This document shows positions 50,000 through 62,392 of a stretch of DNA of 64,000 nucleotides, piece by piece. The translations under genes and the position numbers were made by a program. The notes beneath the pieces were generated by a model that saw nothing but the letters and a program-made list of their open reading frames with translations, was not told the origin of the DNA and ran no database searches. The stretch spans positions 7,836,001-7,900,000 of the forward strand of contig JAILWY010000019.1 of the NCBI GenBank assembly GCA_022113835.1, written 5' to 3'. Each line of letters begins with the position of its first letter. Position 1 is the first letter of the stretch. This DNA comes from Atopsyche davidsoni. Taxonomy: Eukaryota; Arthropoda; Insecta; Trichoptera; Hydrobiosidae.

Positions 50000-51935
50000 T
50001 GGGCGTCGTTAGGGCTGCGGCGCCGGGCCCCCGCGCTGAGTGCCCCCATTTCAATTTATATACAGCTCTCTTACAAGAATAATTATTTACAACGGGCGCG
50101 CTATATAAAAATTTAGATAAATCTAAAACAGGGCGTTTTAGAATCCATTGTCATTTTATTGTTTTTTTTTTACATTTTCTCATACTTTTCTTTTTTGAAA
50201 CTCCGTTAAACTTAGAATGTCGGTTCATGTAATATTTTTAACATGTATGATTTCTTAATTTACAAAACAGATCTAAACATTTTATTTTTATGAATTAGAG
50301 CCTGTGCGCAATATTGACAAAAGACAGCTTCAAATTAAAATAATTTTGAATAAACTCTAATTTGGCAAAAACGCCCACTAACTAAAATTATCGTCATCAG
50401 TTGACCATTTGGTTATATATATTTTTTGTAAAAATATGCATTGAAAGAAAATAAGCCAATTTGTTGTGGAAACACTTAATTTGAAATAAATATGGTATAA
50501 ATATATTATTTTATAGCAAACTCATCCGCCTCCCTCTATGGCAAAGGCGATGCGTCCATTGAGCGCTGGTCGCTTAACGCTCGGGGCGGCTGCGCCAGAG
50601 CTGCTCTCGATTATGAAATGAATGCTGCCAATTTCAGTTTACGGGGAGATGCGCGCCACTCAGAGATTTAGTTTCCTCGGGCACCTTCGAATGAGGCCAC
50701 CTCTTCGACGAAGAGCAGAGTTGTAAAGTCAGTCAGTAGTAAAGTCCTCAGGCCGCCGTCTCTATGACGTTAGCAGGAAGGGAATCCACTTTGAGAATCT
50801 GCCGACCAGCACATATTTACCTCGGGCAGCAGAGAGCACTCTGAATTGGAAGGAGTGGCCATCTCCATCAAGTAAAATGCCGGGACATCAACCGACACTT
50901 AACGCGGCTCCGAAGCCAGAAACAAACTCATTGGAAACTGCCGCTAGTGGTTTTGAACTTAATCAAAATGATAAGTTCTGCTTTCAGTTGCAATGCTCCT
51001 GCACATGAACGTGAGTGCTATCAACATAAACTATAAATAAACATTAATTCATAATATAAAGCTATTCTTACTTTGAGATTTAATAACTAAACGGTAAATA
51101 AAAAGGAATGTACTGTTAAAGTACTGATATGAGAGGAACAACAAAATTTGATTTATAAATAATGAAATTCGATTATAAAAATCGATGTATTATATGTGTG
51201 ATATTTTATTGAAAATTTAACTATATGCACATTAGTATCCATTCTCAAATAAGCACAAAATGACTTTTAGTGGGCGTATTTTTATGCTAACTGCAGGTAT
51301 GGAGTGATGTCGTCACTTTCATTTAACAGGTAATGTTATGTTTATAACGACTGATAATTCATCGCTTTTTGCTAAAAACTCGTGCTTATTTTTAATGGGC
51401 TCTTTCGTAGTGTTTTTTTTTTTTTTAAATATTACAATTCATTTTAAATAAAACGACTCGTTTTAGTTTTAAAAAATACCATTGCCGTACATTAAAGTAA
51501 TCTTTAGTTATAATAAGAAATATAGATTTGAAACTATAAATACAAGGAGATTGAAAGAAAGCAATGGAATTTATATTGTTAAATATTCCTTAATTTTTTT
51601 AATTGATATAATATATATTGCCGAATAAAAACTCACCAAACGAACAAATAAATATTTAAACAAATCTAATTTTAAGGCAAATCTGAGAATCCCCTCTACC
51701 GTTGTAGTTCAAGTTCGGCCCTGGGTAAATTATAAGATTATATAATTCCGACAGTTTAGGTCATCCCACCAAATCACTTTTCTACAGGCGGCATATTTCT
51801 GAAGCTTTCATGCGTTTTTACACAGCAAGCGAAGGCAGATCTGAGTCGCCGGGCGAAGTGAACGAAACTCGTCACGCCCACAGTGGACGCGGATCACGCC
51901 TCGCGTTCCCTGTGCAATATGTTTAGGCGATGTAC
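50000..51935. other. no confident gene
   Basis: A less AT-rich patch at 50520-50960 ends on the minus strand with ctgcccgag|gtaaat, which could be a donor or a recursive splice site. No exon can be assigned. Confidence 0.4.
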
Positions 51936-52003
51936 TCATCTGTCCGGTCGCCGAGAAGTGGTCGCCGAGTGGCTGCGGAAGAGCGCAGTGAGAAGTCTCT
52001 TAC

Positions 52004-52121
52004 CTGCAACAGAAAACCAATATTTGAGTAACATATCAAATAAACAATTAAAGTTTAAAAAACACAGAAAATTTACACAAATATACCATATAGTAACAAA
52101 TAGAGACTTTAACATAATCAA
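52004..52121 (-). CDS. candidate signal-peptide exon of perlecan, or recursive splice site
   Basis: From an ATG at 52121 the minus strand codes MIMLKSLFVTIWYICVNF and continues hydrophobic to YWFSVAG, then a strong donor CAG|GTAAGA in phase 1, the phase needed for perlecan exon 1. SVA-G would suit signal peptidase. However, AT-rich DNA often gives Phe/Leu/Ile-rich frames, and the last bases (ttttctgttgcag|gtaaga) also look like a recursive splice site. Unproven. Confidence 0.3.
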
Positions 52122-52647
52122 CGGAGATATATTTTATTTTTTGCTCTACTAGAACTCAAACCGGAGCAAACTAATTGGCAAACGAGCAAACTAGTGACCA
52201 AGCAGCAAGGAGGTTTAAAATACATTACATTTGAAATTCTTGTCTAGTTGCAAAACAGTAGCTTGGCAAAAGTCCCGTGATTTGTGTTCAAACAAGAATA
52301 ATAAAATCACTCGATGATTCTAGATGACTAGCGCTACCGAGATTCGTCATCTTGGTGCGCGTGTGGCATTTGTCTACTCGAGCGCCGGTCGCCGCCCACA
52401 GCGGAACATAAATTCTAAGGCTAAGTTGTAAAACTTGCCGCCATAAAGAACCATCAAACTATATCAATTAAATAAAAACATCCACAAAGCACGCGCTCTG
52501 GCCCGCGGCCATCTGCACTCACGCGCAGGCCTGCGTCGGCACCCATTATACACACTGTTGTGTAAATAAATAAAGCTTTGTGCTCCGGATTTAACAATCT
52601 CCGAGACGTCAATCAGTTGCAGTCCAGGGACGCGCAAGGCGGCGTGA

Positions 52648-52693
52648 ACGCCACGGACGCCACGGACGCCACGGACGCCACGGACGCCACGCC
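52648..52693. repeat. 9-bp minisatellite
   Basis: About five tandem copies of acggacgcc. Confidence 0.9.
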
Positions 52694-52983
52694 AATTTGC
52701 TGATTTGCAGATAAACATTGAAAAATTCAATAAAAACCTAATAGTATACAAAATAATTATCATCATTCTTCATGGTTATTACTATATTTATAACTACTTA
52801 CTAAGTATAACATTGGAAACTATATAACATCTATTTCAACATTGTACTATTCATTTAAGCAATCGATTTCATGAAAATTTTATCATGTGCTTTTTATTAT
52901 AATTTAAATTATTTCAAAGTAAACAAACATTATTGTATTTACACCGCATATTATATTTGTAATTCCCATTAAACAAATATTTG

Positions 52984-53210
52984 AAATAAAATTATTTTGT
53001 GATTTTACCACATGTTTAATTTTATTGGTGACCGGTTCGCCAATCTTTCACGTTGGCATTATCAAACAACTCATTTTGATAGTACCAACATGAAAGGTTG
53101 GTGAAACCGGTCACGAATAAAATTAAACACGTGGAAAAATCACCTAAGTATTTTATTTAAAATATTAAAATGGAATTCCACCAAGTACTATAAAAAATAT
53201 TGAACTCGAA
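52984..53210 (+). mobile_element. foldback (MITE-like) element, best-preserved copy
   Basis: Imperfect palindrome of 175 bp (52984-53158) with arms of about 83 bp around a 9-bp loop. The arms carry taattttattggtgaccggt. The tail aaatggaattccaccaagta follows, asymmetrically on one side only. Confidence 0.85.
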
Positions 53211-53449
53211 AAAAGATTAAACTCATTAAATAAATTGTTAACCTATAAATTCAATCTGAAAGTCAACAAAAAAGTGAGCATCGGTCTGACCTTCGCGTTT
53301 ATAATGAATTATTATTTTAAGCACTCTATGCTCTTTAAGCGAGGATGACAGCAAGACATTTTCTCTTCGCGCCCACCTCCTAGGCTCTCCGAAACTCAAC
53401 ATTGTCATTATTCTGATTATTGTCATTAGCTGCACGCCCGGCGGTGGTT

Positions 53450-53544
53450 GGCGCGTGGCGCGCGTGGCGCGCGTGGCGTGCGTGGCGCGCGTGGCGTGCG
53501 TGGCGTGCGTGGCGTGCGTGGCGTGCGTGGCGTGCGTGGCGTGC
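53450..53544. repeat. 9-bp CG-rich minisatellite
   Basis: About ten copies of gtggcgtgc or gtggcgcgc. Long open frames on both strands are a by-product of the 9-bp period. Confidence 0.92.
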
Positions 53545-54020
53545 GCCGCGGACCCGGCATGGGCGGAGTTCGTTGAACCGCGGACGCGCCGCCTCGAGCC
53601 GGAGTGTCAGGCGGCCGTCCTGCGAGTGCGGGCCAGCTGTGTCCTCGCACTCCAAACAAACACTTCTCGACAATCAGTGAACAAAACATCGGCCGATAAC
53701 CAAAGCAAAGTCAATTAATCAAAATAAAAAAGCGGAAGATCGGTCGAGGGATATATATCGATGATTGAAAGTTGAGATGCTCTCTGCTATGAGAGTTGCA
53801 TATATGAGTTAAAATGTTTTAAGTTAATTTATTTTTACATGAAGGTATTTGTACGCTAAACTTTTCTAATATTTATTATACACCTCCCCGTGCCTCTAAT
53901 AATATTATTATTGGAAGTGTTAAATAAATAAATGATTTGAAGATGACAAGTGGTATCAAGACAAATCAAGATTTGCTTTATTATTGTTTAAAAATTTCAA
54001 ATGGCGCTTAAATTTTATAC

Positions 54021-54025
<5 letters not shown>

Positions 54026-54110
<85 letters not shown>

Positions 54111-54122
54111 TATGTATATATA
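54026..54122. repeat. (TA)n microsatellite
   Basis: Nearly pure TA repeat of about 95 bp. Confidence 0.95.
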
Positions 54123-54910
54123 AATAAACCTATCCGCCGAATTACCTGGTACTTTTTACAATTGAACTTATACAAAGTTTTTAAAATATGTGATATTAAT
54201 AAACAAAAAAATTCTGCAATCATTTTTGATTTCCGTTCGCTTGGTAACACCGGCGTTTATATACCGAAACATTTTTTTTTTTAAATTCCATTATATTCTG
54301 AATTCTATTTATTCTGGAGCGATCGCCTTCCTAGCGCGCATAAAATTCAGGTTTGCGGAGTAATGTAAGCTTTCAAAAACCTTATCGAGGTGTCAGATAG
54401 AGACTTTGAATTGCACATCTACGTGAATTGATTTTTGTTTTGATAGAGTGAAATTGACGTATTAAAAAAAAAAATCTTCAGGTCTTTTTTATAACAATTC
54501 TGAGTTTGAATTGGATTAAAAGTGTGCGATCAATATGATGAATGAAGGTATCCTTTAATTCCAATCAAAAAATGTGGATTTTCTATTTTGTATGTACAAT
54601 AAAAATTTCTGTTGTGTGATTTAGTTTAGAAAATTGTTTCTAATTTATCTGACATCGAACTTTAATCGCATCTAGTACTATTGAATTATAAAAATAATAT
54701 CATACCAATCAGAAAGAAAAAATCAAAAGCAGGGGGTTAAATTTTTAAATTTATTTTTCTTGTTTCTATGTATAAAATGAATTACAAACATGATTTTATA
54801 TTATTTATGAATTAAAGGTAAATTTTTATAATTTTAGAGATTTATTTACTTTTATATTAAGTTAAAAACTAAACACGTTTTTATTTTTTTTATATTTGAC
54901 CGGATTTTTA

Positions 54911-54966
54911 GTCCGTTATATCCGAAGTCCGTTATATAGGGGTCCGTTATGTCGAGGTTTTATTGT
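54911..54966 (-). mobile_element. orphan pogo/Tigger-type terminal repeat
   Basis: Three copies of gtccgttat (54911, 54928, 54942), then gtcgaggttttatt. On the minus strand this reads aataaaacctcgacataacg, like the ends of insect pogo-type elements. No partner end found. Confidence 0.55.
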
Positions 54967-55072
54967 ACTTATATATTATTTATTTATTTATATATTATAA
55001 AAATTACACATATATTTATTGAATATATATAATATATCTAGTAAATCATGAAATTTACTTATTATATAATAA

Positions 55073-55755
55073 CTAGAAATGTAGCCCGTCATAAAATGAC
55101 GTATTCGATGAACGATACAATAGTGTTTGAACATATGTTTGGCTGACAATTAGATGAATATTTTATTTCATTTTGTACACATATATTTGAAATAACCGGA
55201 TATTAGTTTCTAAAGCAAAGCCATTCTAGGAAATATCACATTTCGTGTCACAAACAACGAATCACTTTCACTGCACTGTTCTTTATTAGATGAAGTCTTT
55301 ATCACGTTTAATTGTGCTATTTTTTTTTAATTACGTTTGCTGTGCTTAAACGGTGTTATTTTTTTAGGAGGCATTTTAAGTTATTAATGATGTGATTAAT
55401 AATTTCTAACGCAACTAAAAAATAAAATTGGTACTTGTGTCAAGCTGACATAAACTGGAAATTTCTTAGAAGCATCATATTTTGTTTTTTGTAAAAATTC
55501 TAAATTTGAAATTCTCGCTGTGAATAACAGAATCATATAATTCGTACATAAAGCATATTTGATAGTTTTATTTAATTAGTTTATGAATGAAAATATTATC
55601 CTTTTGTCTTGAAATTCGGCACATAACTGCGGAAAAACTTACTAAACTTACGTGCAAAAAATCAGCGTTGTATTTTTTAAGATATTCTATAGAGAAGCAA
55701 AAAATTAAACATACACACACACACACACACACACAATGGCTATTATTATAGTAGA
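55073..55755 (-). mobile_element. Helitron-like element, non-autonomous
   Basis: On the minus strand it begins TCTACTATAATAATAGCC and ends with hairpin cgtcattttatgacg, ggctacatttCTAG. Flanking bases are A before TC and T after CTAG, the Helitron insertion pattern. 683 bp, with a (CA)n tract at 55711-55736 and a decayed MPPKK-type start codon region. Confidence 0.85.
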
Positions 55756-55935
55756 TTATCATGAAAAATATCACAAAAAATAAGTTAAAAGATCGTTGAA
55801 TTTGAATGGTTAAATATAGTATATATTAGGGCAAACGCGTTATTGCTGAAATGGACCGCACGCCACTAATCCTTTATCATTGATTAAATGCAAGTGTAAT
55901 TTCGAGAGATTGAACACCAGGGGAGTCCTCCGCCC

Positions 55936-56021
55936 CCGCGCCCCGCGCCCCGCGCCCCGCGCCCCGCGCCCCGCGCCCCGCGCCCCGCGCCCCGCGCCCC
56001 GCGCCCCGCGCCCCGCGCCCC
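55936..56021. repeat. 7-bp (CGCCCCG)n repeat
   Basis: About 12 tandem copies, very GC-rich in AT-rich surroundings. Confidence 0.95.
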
Positions 56022-58498
56022 TCGCCGACTTGAAACCATACAAACTTTAGTACCGAGCTCATAGCACAGAATACTTAAAAGCAATACACCGCTAAATCTG
56101 CTTCTCCCCAGTCGTGTCTATAACACTGATGTGTTATAGACTTGAAGTCACTTTAAATGGATAGTTTAAGTGATATAAAAATAAGCAGTAATATTTTTTG
56201 TTTTTCACAATAGCATGGGATCGTACAAAACAGTGACTGGTTGATAAGCTGCGGGATGCATTCAAAAGCGCTTGCGTCTGTGTCCGACGTGATGTGTTTC
56301 TAGCGTTTGTCTTGTTGTATTGAAGAAATTAAAGAAAATCTACATCAAAGAGGAATTCTTATGAAAGAGATTTTTCTCGCTATACGAGCAAAAAAAAAAT
56401 TTAAATTCAAGAAATGCATTGCTCTGTCCGGGTCGGGCCCCACGAGCGGCAAGTCAGCATGCTACCCATTGGAACACGAAGTGGTGCGGTTGAACATGTA
56501 CAAATCGAGAATCACATAAATCTTGTCATATATATTAATTTATTAACAGTTTCCATACCAACGTTATGTTTATCATCTTTAATGAAACGTAACTGGCTGA
56601 TACCAATTACAATAGTTGATGGATTGGTTGATAAAAAAAGTAGCAGAGTCAACGCCCTTGCAATCAAACATCGGCGGCTTAATGCTCGGTGTCTGAAGGG
56701 CTGATCAATTGTTAATTAATTTTCATTAATACGAGAGATATCAAAGCCATTTTTATTAGTTATCTGAGATTTAGATATAACTCTTCTTCATTGAAATTTA
56801 GTTGAAAAATAAACAATGTAGGTTCCTTTTTTTAAGTTAAAAGTGTAATATTTTTAATATTTAGAAACAAGAAAACTTCATTTTATATCTAAAAGTATTA
56901 TTATTTTTTATTTAAAGCATGATCTCAAAGACCAGGTATTTGTTACGACACCGGCAATGGGCGGCAAACCCCGCAAAAACACTTTACTGCGCTATTGTAA
57001 CACACATATACACATCACTTGCCGAACGTGTTTTATAGTAGTATTTAAGCTTGAACTGAATGTTGACCGAAGAATATCACCATACGCGTACCCCATTGAG
57101 ATGCCTCGCGAGAGCCGCTCAGGCCGCCCCAGTGGAGTACTGTTGCACATTGATTTGTACTGTTTTTATATATAACCAAAAGACACCAAGCATATATTAA
57201 ATTAAAAGGGAACGTGAAAGTTATTAACACTGCTCTGTGCACTGCTATATAAGGTAAGGAGACCGGAAAGCAAAGGAGGGGCGGGCATACAAGTAGCAGC
57301 AAGTATTCGTAGCAATTTTATAATCAATATTTATCAAATATATTTTTAACTAATATATCGATTGGATAATTTATAAATTTTTAATTTAATAATTTGCATT
57401 GAATTATCATATTTGAATTAAAATATACGAAACTCCTCAATTCGGCAAGTAGCTACTTTAACCCTAGGACCACAAGGCGGCTCAGCATGAAGCCGGAGCT
57501 CCACCGTGATGCTAACATCCAATCGCCTGCCAGACACTAACACCGCGCATGTACATCACAAAAGTATCCTCAAAGAGACAGTCTATTTATAAATTGAAGA
57601 CATCCTCGTTTGTGCTGTTGTCTTAAACTAAATGAGAATGCCTCGGAATCAGACTGCACAGTGGCGGCCGCGGCGGGTGACACGGCTGGGCGCGCCTGCA
57701 CTGAGCACAAAGTTGCACTGCGCCATTAGCTTATGCGCGAAAAAACACCAAAAGGATTAAAAAACGACCAAAAAAATACCCCCCTTAAGATCGTTTGTAT
57801 TTCTCGCATCTTCTTCATTTAGTGTCGCACCTACAGCTTTGACACCTGGAGTGGTTCCAATTTGCTCCCCCTCACTAAATACGCCTCAATTAAATTAAAG
57901 ATACGAAAAACGCAACTGTCAACAATCATATAAAACATGAGACAGTTTACAATAAAAATATGTTTTAGACATTGGAATTTTTCTATTTTTGGTGACGGTC
58001 GCGTTTAGCTCGGATTGTCTGGTGGCTTACGATTGACCGCGCCAGCTTGCCGCGTCTTAATAATCAATCAAGTTAGTGCACTAACGGTGACCGCCAAAAT
58101 GTGCGAACGAAATGTGTACTTTTTTTTTTAAACGACGCTTCGACAAAAATCATGGCCAACATTGTCAAAAAAAATTTTTTTAGGATAGTTCATCGGGTAC
58201 TTTCTTTTAAATTTTTTTTAACTATTAACCTACATAAATCTAAAAAAAATGTCTAAACACGCTGCGACATGACGCGCGACCGATTTGCAATCAGCCAATA
58301 GCGTCCCTTTATTTTGGGTGATTTTCATACTTACAACCCAACGTAGGACGCTATTGGCATTCTCTTTTGTGTTATTTACCTACGCAAAACAATAAAAACA
58401 CATATAAGAGGACGCTATATGCTTATTTTCAGTTGGGTTGTTAAGTTCGTAATGCATGTAACTGATTTTTTTAAATTTATTTTAGCAGTATATACGTA
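56022..58498. other. no confident gene
   Basis: Mixed composition with a GC-rich patch at 57660-57720. A 13-bp perfect inverted repeat, gccaatagcgtcc, lies at 58294-58306 and 58346-58358. No supported ORF. Confidence 0.45.
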
Positions 58499-58734
58499 TC
58501 TACTATAATAATAGCCATTGTGTGTTTGTATGTTTGTATGTATGTATGTATGTTTCATTTTTCCGTTCTGTATAGAATATCTTAAAAGATACAACGCTGA
58601 TTTTTTGCACATAAGTTAAGTAAATTTTTCCGCAGCTATGTGCCGAATTTCAAGACGATAGGATAATATTTTCATTCATAAACTTTAAAATATGCTCATC
58701 AAATACGTCATTTTATGACGGGCTACATTGCTAG
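58499..58734 (+). mobile_element. short Helitron-like element (236 bp)
   Basis: Starts TCTACTATAATAATAGCC, ends hairpin cgtcattttatgacg, ggctacattgCTAG. Flanks are A and T. An internally deleted relative of the 55-kb copy; it keeps (TGTA)-type simple repeat near the 5' end. Confidence 0.85.
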
Positions 58735-59343
58735 TAATAATATCATAATATCCATTCTAAATAGATAACATGAGATAAAAGGGGGCACCCCGGCCAAGAA
58801 ATGCGTATCTCTGCCCCAGTCTCGTGCGCAGTATTAGGTATTTCTCCACCCCGGTCACGTATAATGGAAGTGTAATTTACAATATAATCTAATTACATAT
58901 TAGAAATGACACTCAACTCCGTCTTTGGCGTCCGCAGCTCGCGCAATCCAATGAGTCTGCCCTGAGCGTGAGTGAAGGCGTCTAGCTTGCGATGTTTTTT
59001 TACGCCTTATTAAAACTATGGAACTCCGCGTATGTGGAAAATATTATGGAAATTCAACAATTGAAAATAAATTAAAAGACATTCGTTTAAGCTTGGCGAT
59101 TGAACTCTTACGAATTGGAGGAAATTTTGTGGTGTTTTCAAGATCTTTTTAAATGACACTGAAAATAATTATACAGGTTTTGCTTAAAAATCAGTAATAT
59201 TTTTTAAAATAGTTAATGCTTCAGTACTTCCTACAAAAACAGAAACAAATCTTCGAGAGCCAGGATCGTCTTCGCAGCCCTAAGCAAAACGACGGACGGC
59301 CGTTGCGGTTCTATCAAACATGTACAGTTCGTGCATTCATATA

Positions 59344-60610
59344 CAGGGTTAGGCGGGGAGGGCGGATGATTTGAACGGGGCCCCATGCGAGGTGGGCATA
59401 ACCTTGGTGGATAAAGAGTGGGGGTATCTGCTCGTCAGGAGCTGCTATTTTAGTAGAAATGGAGACGTGGTTGACAGAGCATCGTGTGTTCGTGTACAAC
59501 ACGTTTATTGAAACGGGCCGTTCTGTTATTCAAACACAGAAACGTTTCCGGAATCATTTCAACATTGAGCATAATGAAGTGAATGAATAACTTTCAACGA
59601 ACTGATTCTTTGAGACCCGGAACTGCACTAGGGGGTGACCGAACGGTACGGACCCCGGAAAACATCGAAAGGGTGCGTCAAGCAGTTGAAGACAGCTCTC
59701 GACGTTCGGCCGTACAGCATCGTCGTGCTCTTCGCATGTCAGACCGATTAGTTCGCCGGATTTTACACCTGGACCTGCATTTTAATCCCTATAAACTGAT
59801 GCTTGTCAAACAGTTGCAGCCAAACGATTACGAAAGACGATTCAGATTTGCAGAAACAATGTTGGAAACCTTGAATGACGATATTGTTTTGATTATAAGT
59901 GACGAAGGTTACTTTCATTTATCAGGAGTGGTAAACGAGCAAAACTTTAGGTATTGGGCTTCAGAAAATCCACAAAAACTTCATAAAAAACCTTTTCACA
60001 GCGACAGAGTAACTGTTTGGTGTGTCATTAGTCGAAACTTCATTATTGGTCCTTACTTTTTTCGTGAAAACGGTCGGACCGTCACTGTCAACACAGACTG
60101 TTATTTAGCGATGCTGCGTGACTTTTTTCTGCCACAATTGGGAAAAAGACGTATCAACCTTAATACTGTATGCGTATTGTTTCAACAAGATGGGGCGACA
60201 TGCCAAACATCAAAAGCAGCTATGGGATTTCTAAGGCAAACCTTCCCTGAACGCCTCGTTTCGTTGCGTGGAGATGTGGATCTGTCACCTTGTTTTTTTT
60301 TTTTATGGAGCTACTTCAAAGGACGAGTTTACATAAACAAACCACGTATACTTGAAACTAACACAAGAAATCCGAGCGGTTCTCCGTGAAATGCTTCGGA
60401 GGAGTATGGACAACTTGCCACAACGTCTACAAGAGTGTATGGATAAAAACGGACGCCATTTAACAGATGTAATATTTCGTTCATAAGCAATGTTTTTAAT
60501 TTCTTTTGCAAAATCCAAGTTACACATTAAAAAAATAAAATTTAAGTTTCGTTGAAAAATGAGTGTGTAACTGTTATTTCAAATCATCCATACCTCCCTA
60601 CCTAACCCTG
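59344..60610 (+). mobile_element. Tc1/mariner-superfamily transposon with TA duplication
   Basis: Ends cagggttaggcggggaggg and the inverse of cagggttaggtagggagg, imperfect over about 30 bp, with TA on both sides (59342-59343, 60611-60612). 1,267 bp. Confidence 0.9.
59459..60486 (+). pseudogene. Tc3-like transposase pseudogene
   Basis: DDE transposase of the IS630/Tc1 type with an N-terminal HTH. It starts METWLTEHRVFVYNTFIETG at 59459, shifts frame before 59583, then reads RTPENIERVRQAVEDSSRRS, ISDEGYFHLSGVVNEQNFRY (first Asp) and VLFQQDGATCQTSKAAMGFL (second Asp). The expected third-Asp motif has become SPCFFFLW, and about six codons before it are missing. A last frameshift near 60360 precedes MLRRSMDNLPQRLQECMDKN. 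Few lesions, so relatively young, but not functional. Confidence 0.9.
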
Positions 60611-61477
60611 TATATTTAATGTTTAATAATCAACATTTAGGCAATATTGATCAAATAAATAATGTAAGGGTTCGTTATTAAAATTTATACACTACTTGAA
60701 TATGTATATTTTGATAGTATATTTTACCATCGAATAACAGATTCTTTTAGATTAAAAGCGAACCCATCAGATTATTTAAATTTGTATTTGTATTCGTGTT
60801 TGGGCCTCGGCTTGGCTAATGGGTGGGCTTCTCGCGAGCGCACGCGGGGGCGGCGCTCCGGCTGCACGTTGGATCAGCCCTTCATGAAGCAAAGCCTCGT
60901 TCTCAATATTTCCATTATCATATTATTAGCAACTATAGAAAAAATAAACAGTCTTTGTTATTTTTTTGCAATTATTAAAAAAGAAAATTCCTCTTGTGTG
61001 GTGCAATTGAAAGTATTAGAGTATTTATACAAAACCACTGATGGTCGAAAAGTGACTCTCGTCGTGCGACAACTCGGCTGGTGAGTGAGAAGCGCTGGCT
61101 TATGTTAGAATTTCTCATTTCCAATAAACAACGGCGTAGTATAGCCGGCTACACCCGCAACGACACAACTTGCAACAAATTCGAAAATTAGTCAATAACG
61201 TAGGTATATTTTGGGTATTTTTGTGATTTTGCTTTAGTAAAAACGCAAAAGGGGACGCCAGCTAACATTCGGTTGTCAGATTGTTCGCAACCTGTCTGTC
61301 ATGTTCTTTATTGGAGAGTGTGAAATGTTGCACTTTAAAATGAATTAATTTACAAACTTGTTAGAGAATACGGTTTTAATAACAAGAAGAAGCCCTAAAA
61401 AATAGATTTATAAGTAAAATCAACTCAAACTCAAATGATTTGATTTTAACCTGCAGAGAGACAAGATCGATTGTATA
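60611..61477. other. no feature recognised
   Basis: AT-rich with a small GC-rich patch near 60830-60870. No supported gene. Confidence 0.5.
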
Positions 61478-61600
61478 TTCTTCTTCTGGTGCCTCTCCTC
61501 ATATGAGGTTGGTGACCAGTCTCACTATTTCGGCCGTTCGTCCAACTTTTTAGCCATAGGCGTAAATTCTGCATCCACGTATGGTTGTATTCGTAATGGA
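61478..61600 (-). repeat. LINE 3' fragment
   Basis: The minus strand reads actggtcaccaacctcatat and gaggagaggcaccagaagaa, matching the ends of the LINE copies at 13.05 kb and 45.7 kb. Confidence 0.65.
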
Positions 61601-62392
61601 ATTAGTGAAAAAAAAAAAGAAAAGTATTTTATGTAAGAAGTCAAAAAATTTAAATTATAAATAGTGAATCCAAAAGTTTCTCTCTTTAAATGAGTTTAAA
61701 ATCTGAATATAGAAAGGTCCACTATCTTAGTTACAATTTATAAAATTTAAGAGGTCCTGTTGAGTGGAGATTCTCGACAACCGGGAGATCGAGCTTGGGC
61801 GTCGGTCGTGATTAAAGATGGAATTCGGAATAATAGAAATCTCTCCATAATTACAACTAAAATATAAAAGGATTATAAAGATTGTTCTTGCTGAAGCAAG
61901 CCAGGTGGAAGACGTAAAAGAACTTGTTATTGCAAGAATTGCGGAACAAACCCAGACTCTATCTAGCCAACTGCACATATCTCACAAAAAAAAAACATAA
62001 ATTAATTTTAAACATATTTATAAATTGTAATATAAAATAAATTATTTCAATTATTTTTCGATTAACATATTTATATATTTGTCCTATTTTAGAAGTTTAG
62101 AATTTTAGTAGTCCTATTCATCACATGTGAGTAAAATAATTTCCAGTTGCTATTTTGCCCAACTGAAAAGTCATCGAGCGCAAAGGGTTAAGATGTTTAC
62201 TTGAAAATAACATCCCTTAATATAGCTTCTCCCCACTCAATAAATAAATATAAATTTTTATAAAATTATAATAATAAATAAGGTTGGTATTGAATGCACC
62301 TCTTCGAGATCTAGTTTCTTTTGTATCACAAGATGAGCTTTGGTGAGGTCGAGTTGACAACTGAACGGTGCTCAGCCTCACACCACCAGCTC
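61601..62392. other. no confident gene
   Basis: A plus-strand frame near 61880-62000 (AEASQVEDVKELVIARIAEQ) might be a coding remnant but has no recognisable family. Confidence 0.35.

Noticed and set aside
50821..50870. Exon coding MEMATPSNSECSLLPE before GTAAAT
   Set aside because: It would end in phase 0, which does not fit perlecan exon 1, and it is not a signal peptide.
53420..53718. Long overlapping ORFs on both strands
   Set aside because: They follow from a 9-bp period that has no stops in several frames; the peptides are simple repeats.
55840..56084. Gly/Ala/Arg-rich minus ORFs
   Set aside because: Produced by the 7-bp CGCCCCG repeat read in all three frames.
57240..57302. TATA-box promoter (ctatataagg) on the plus strand
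   Set aside because: AT-rich DNA gives many such matches and no gene follows downstream.
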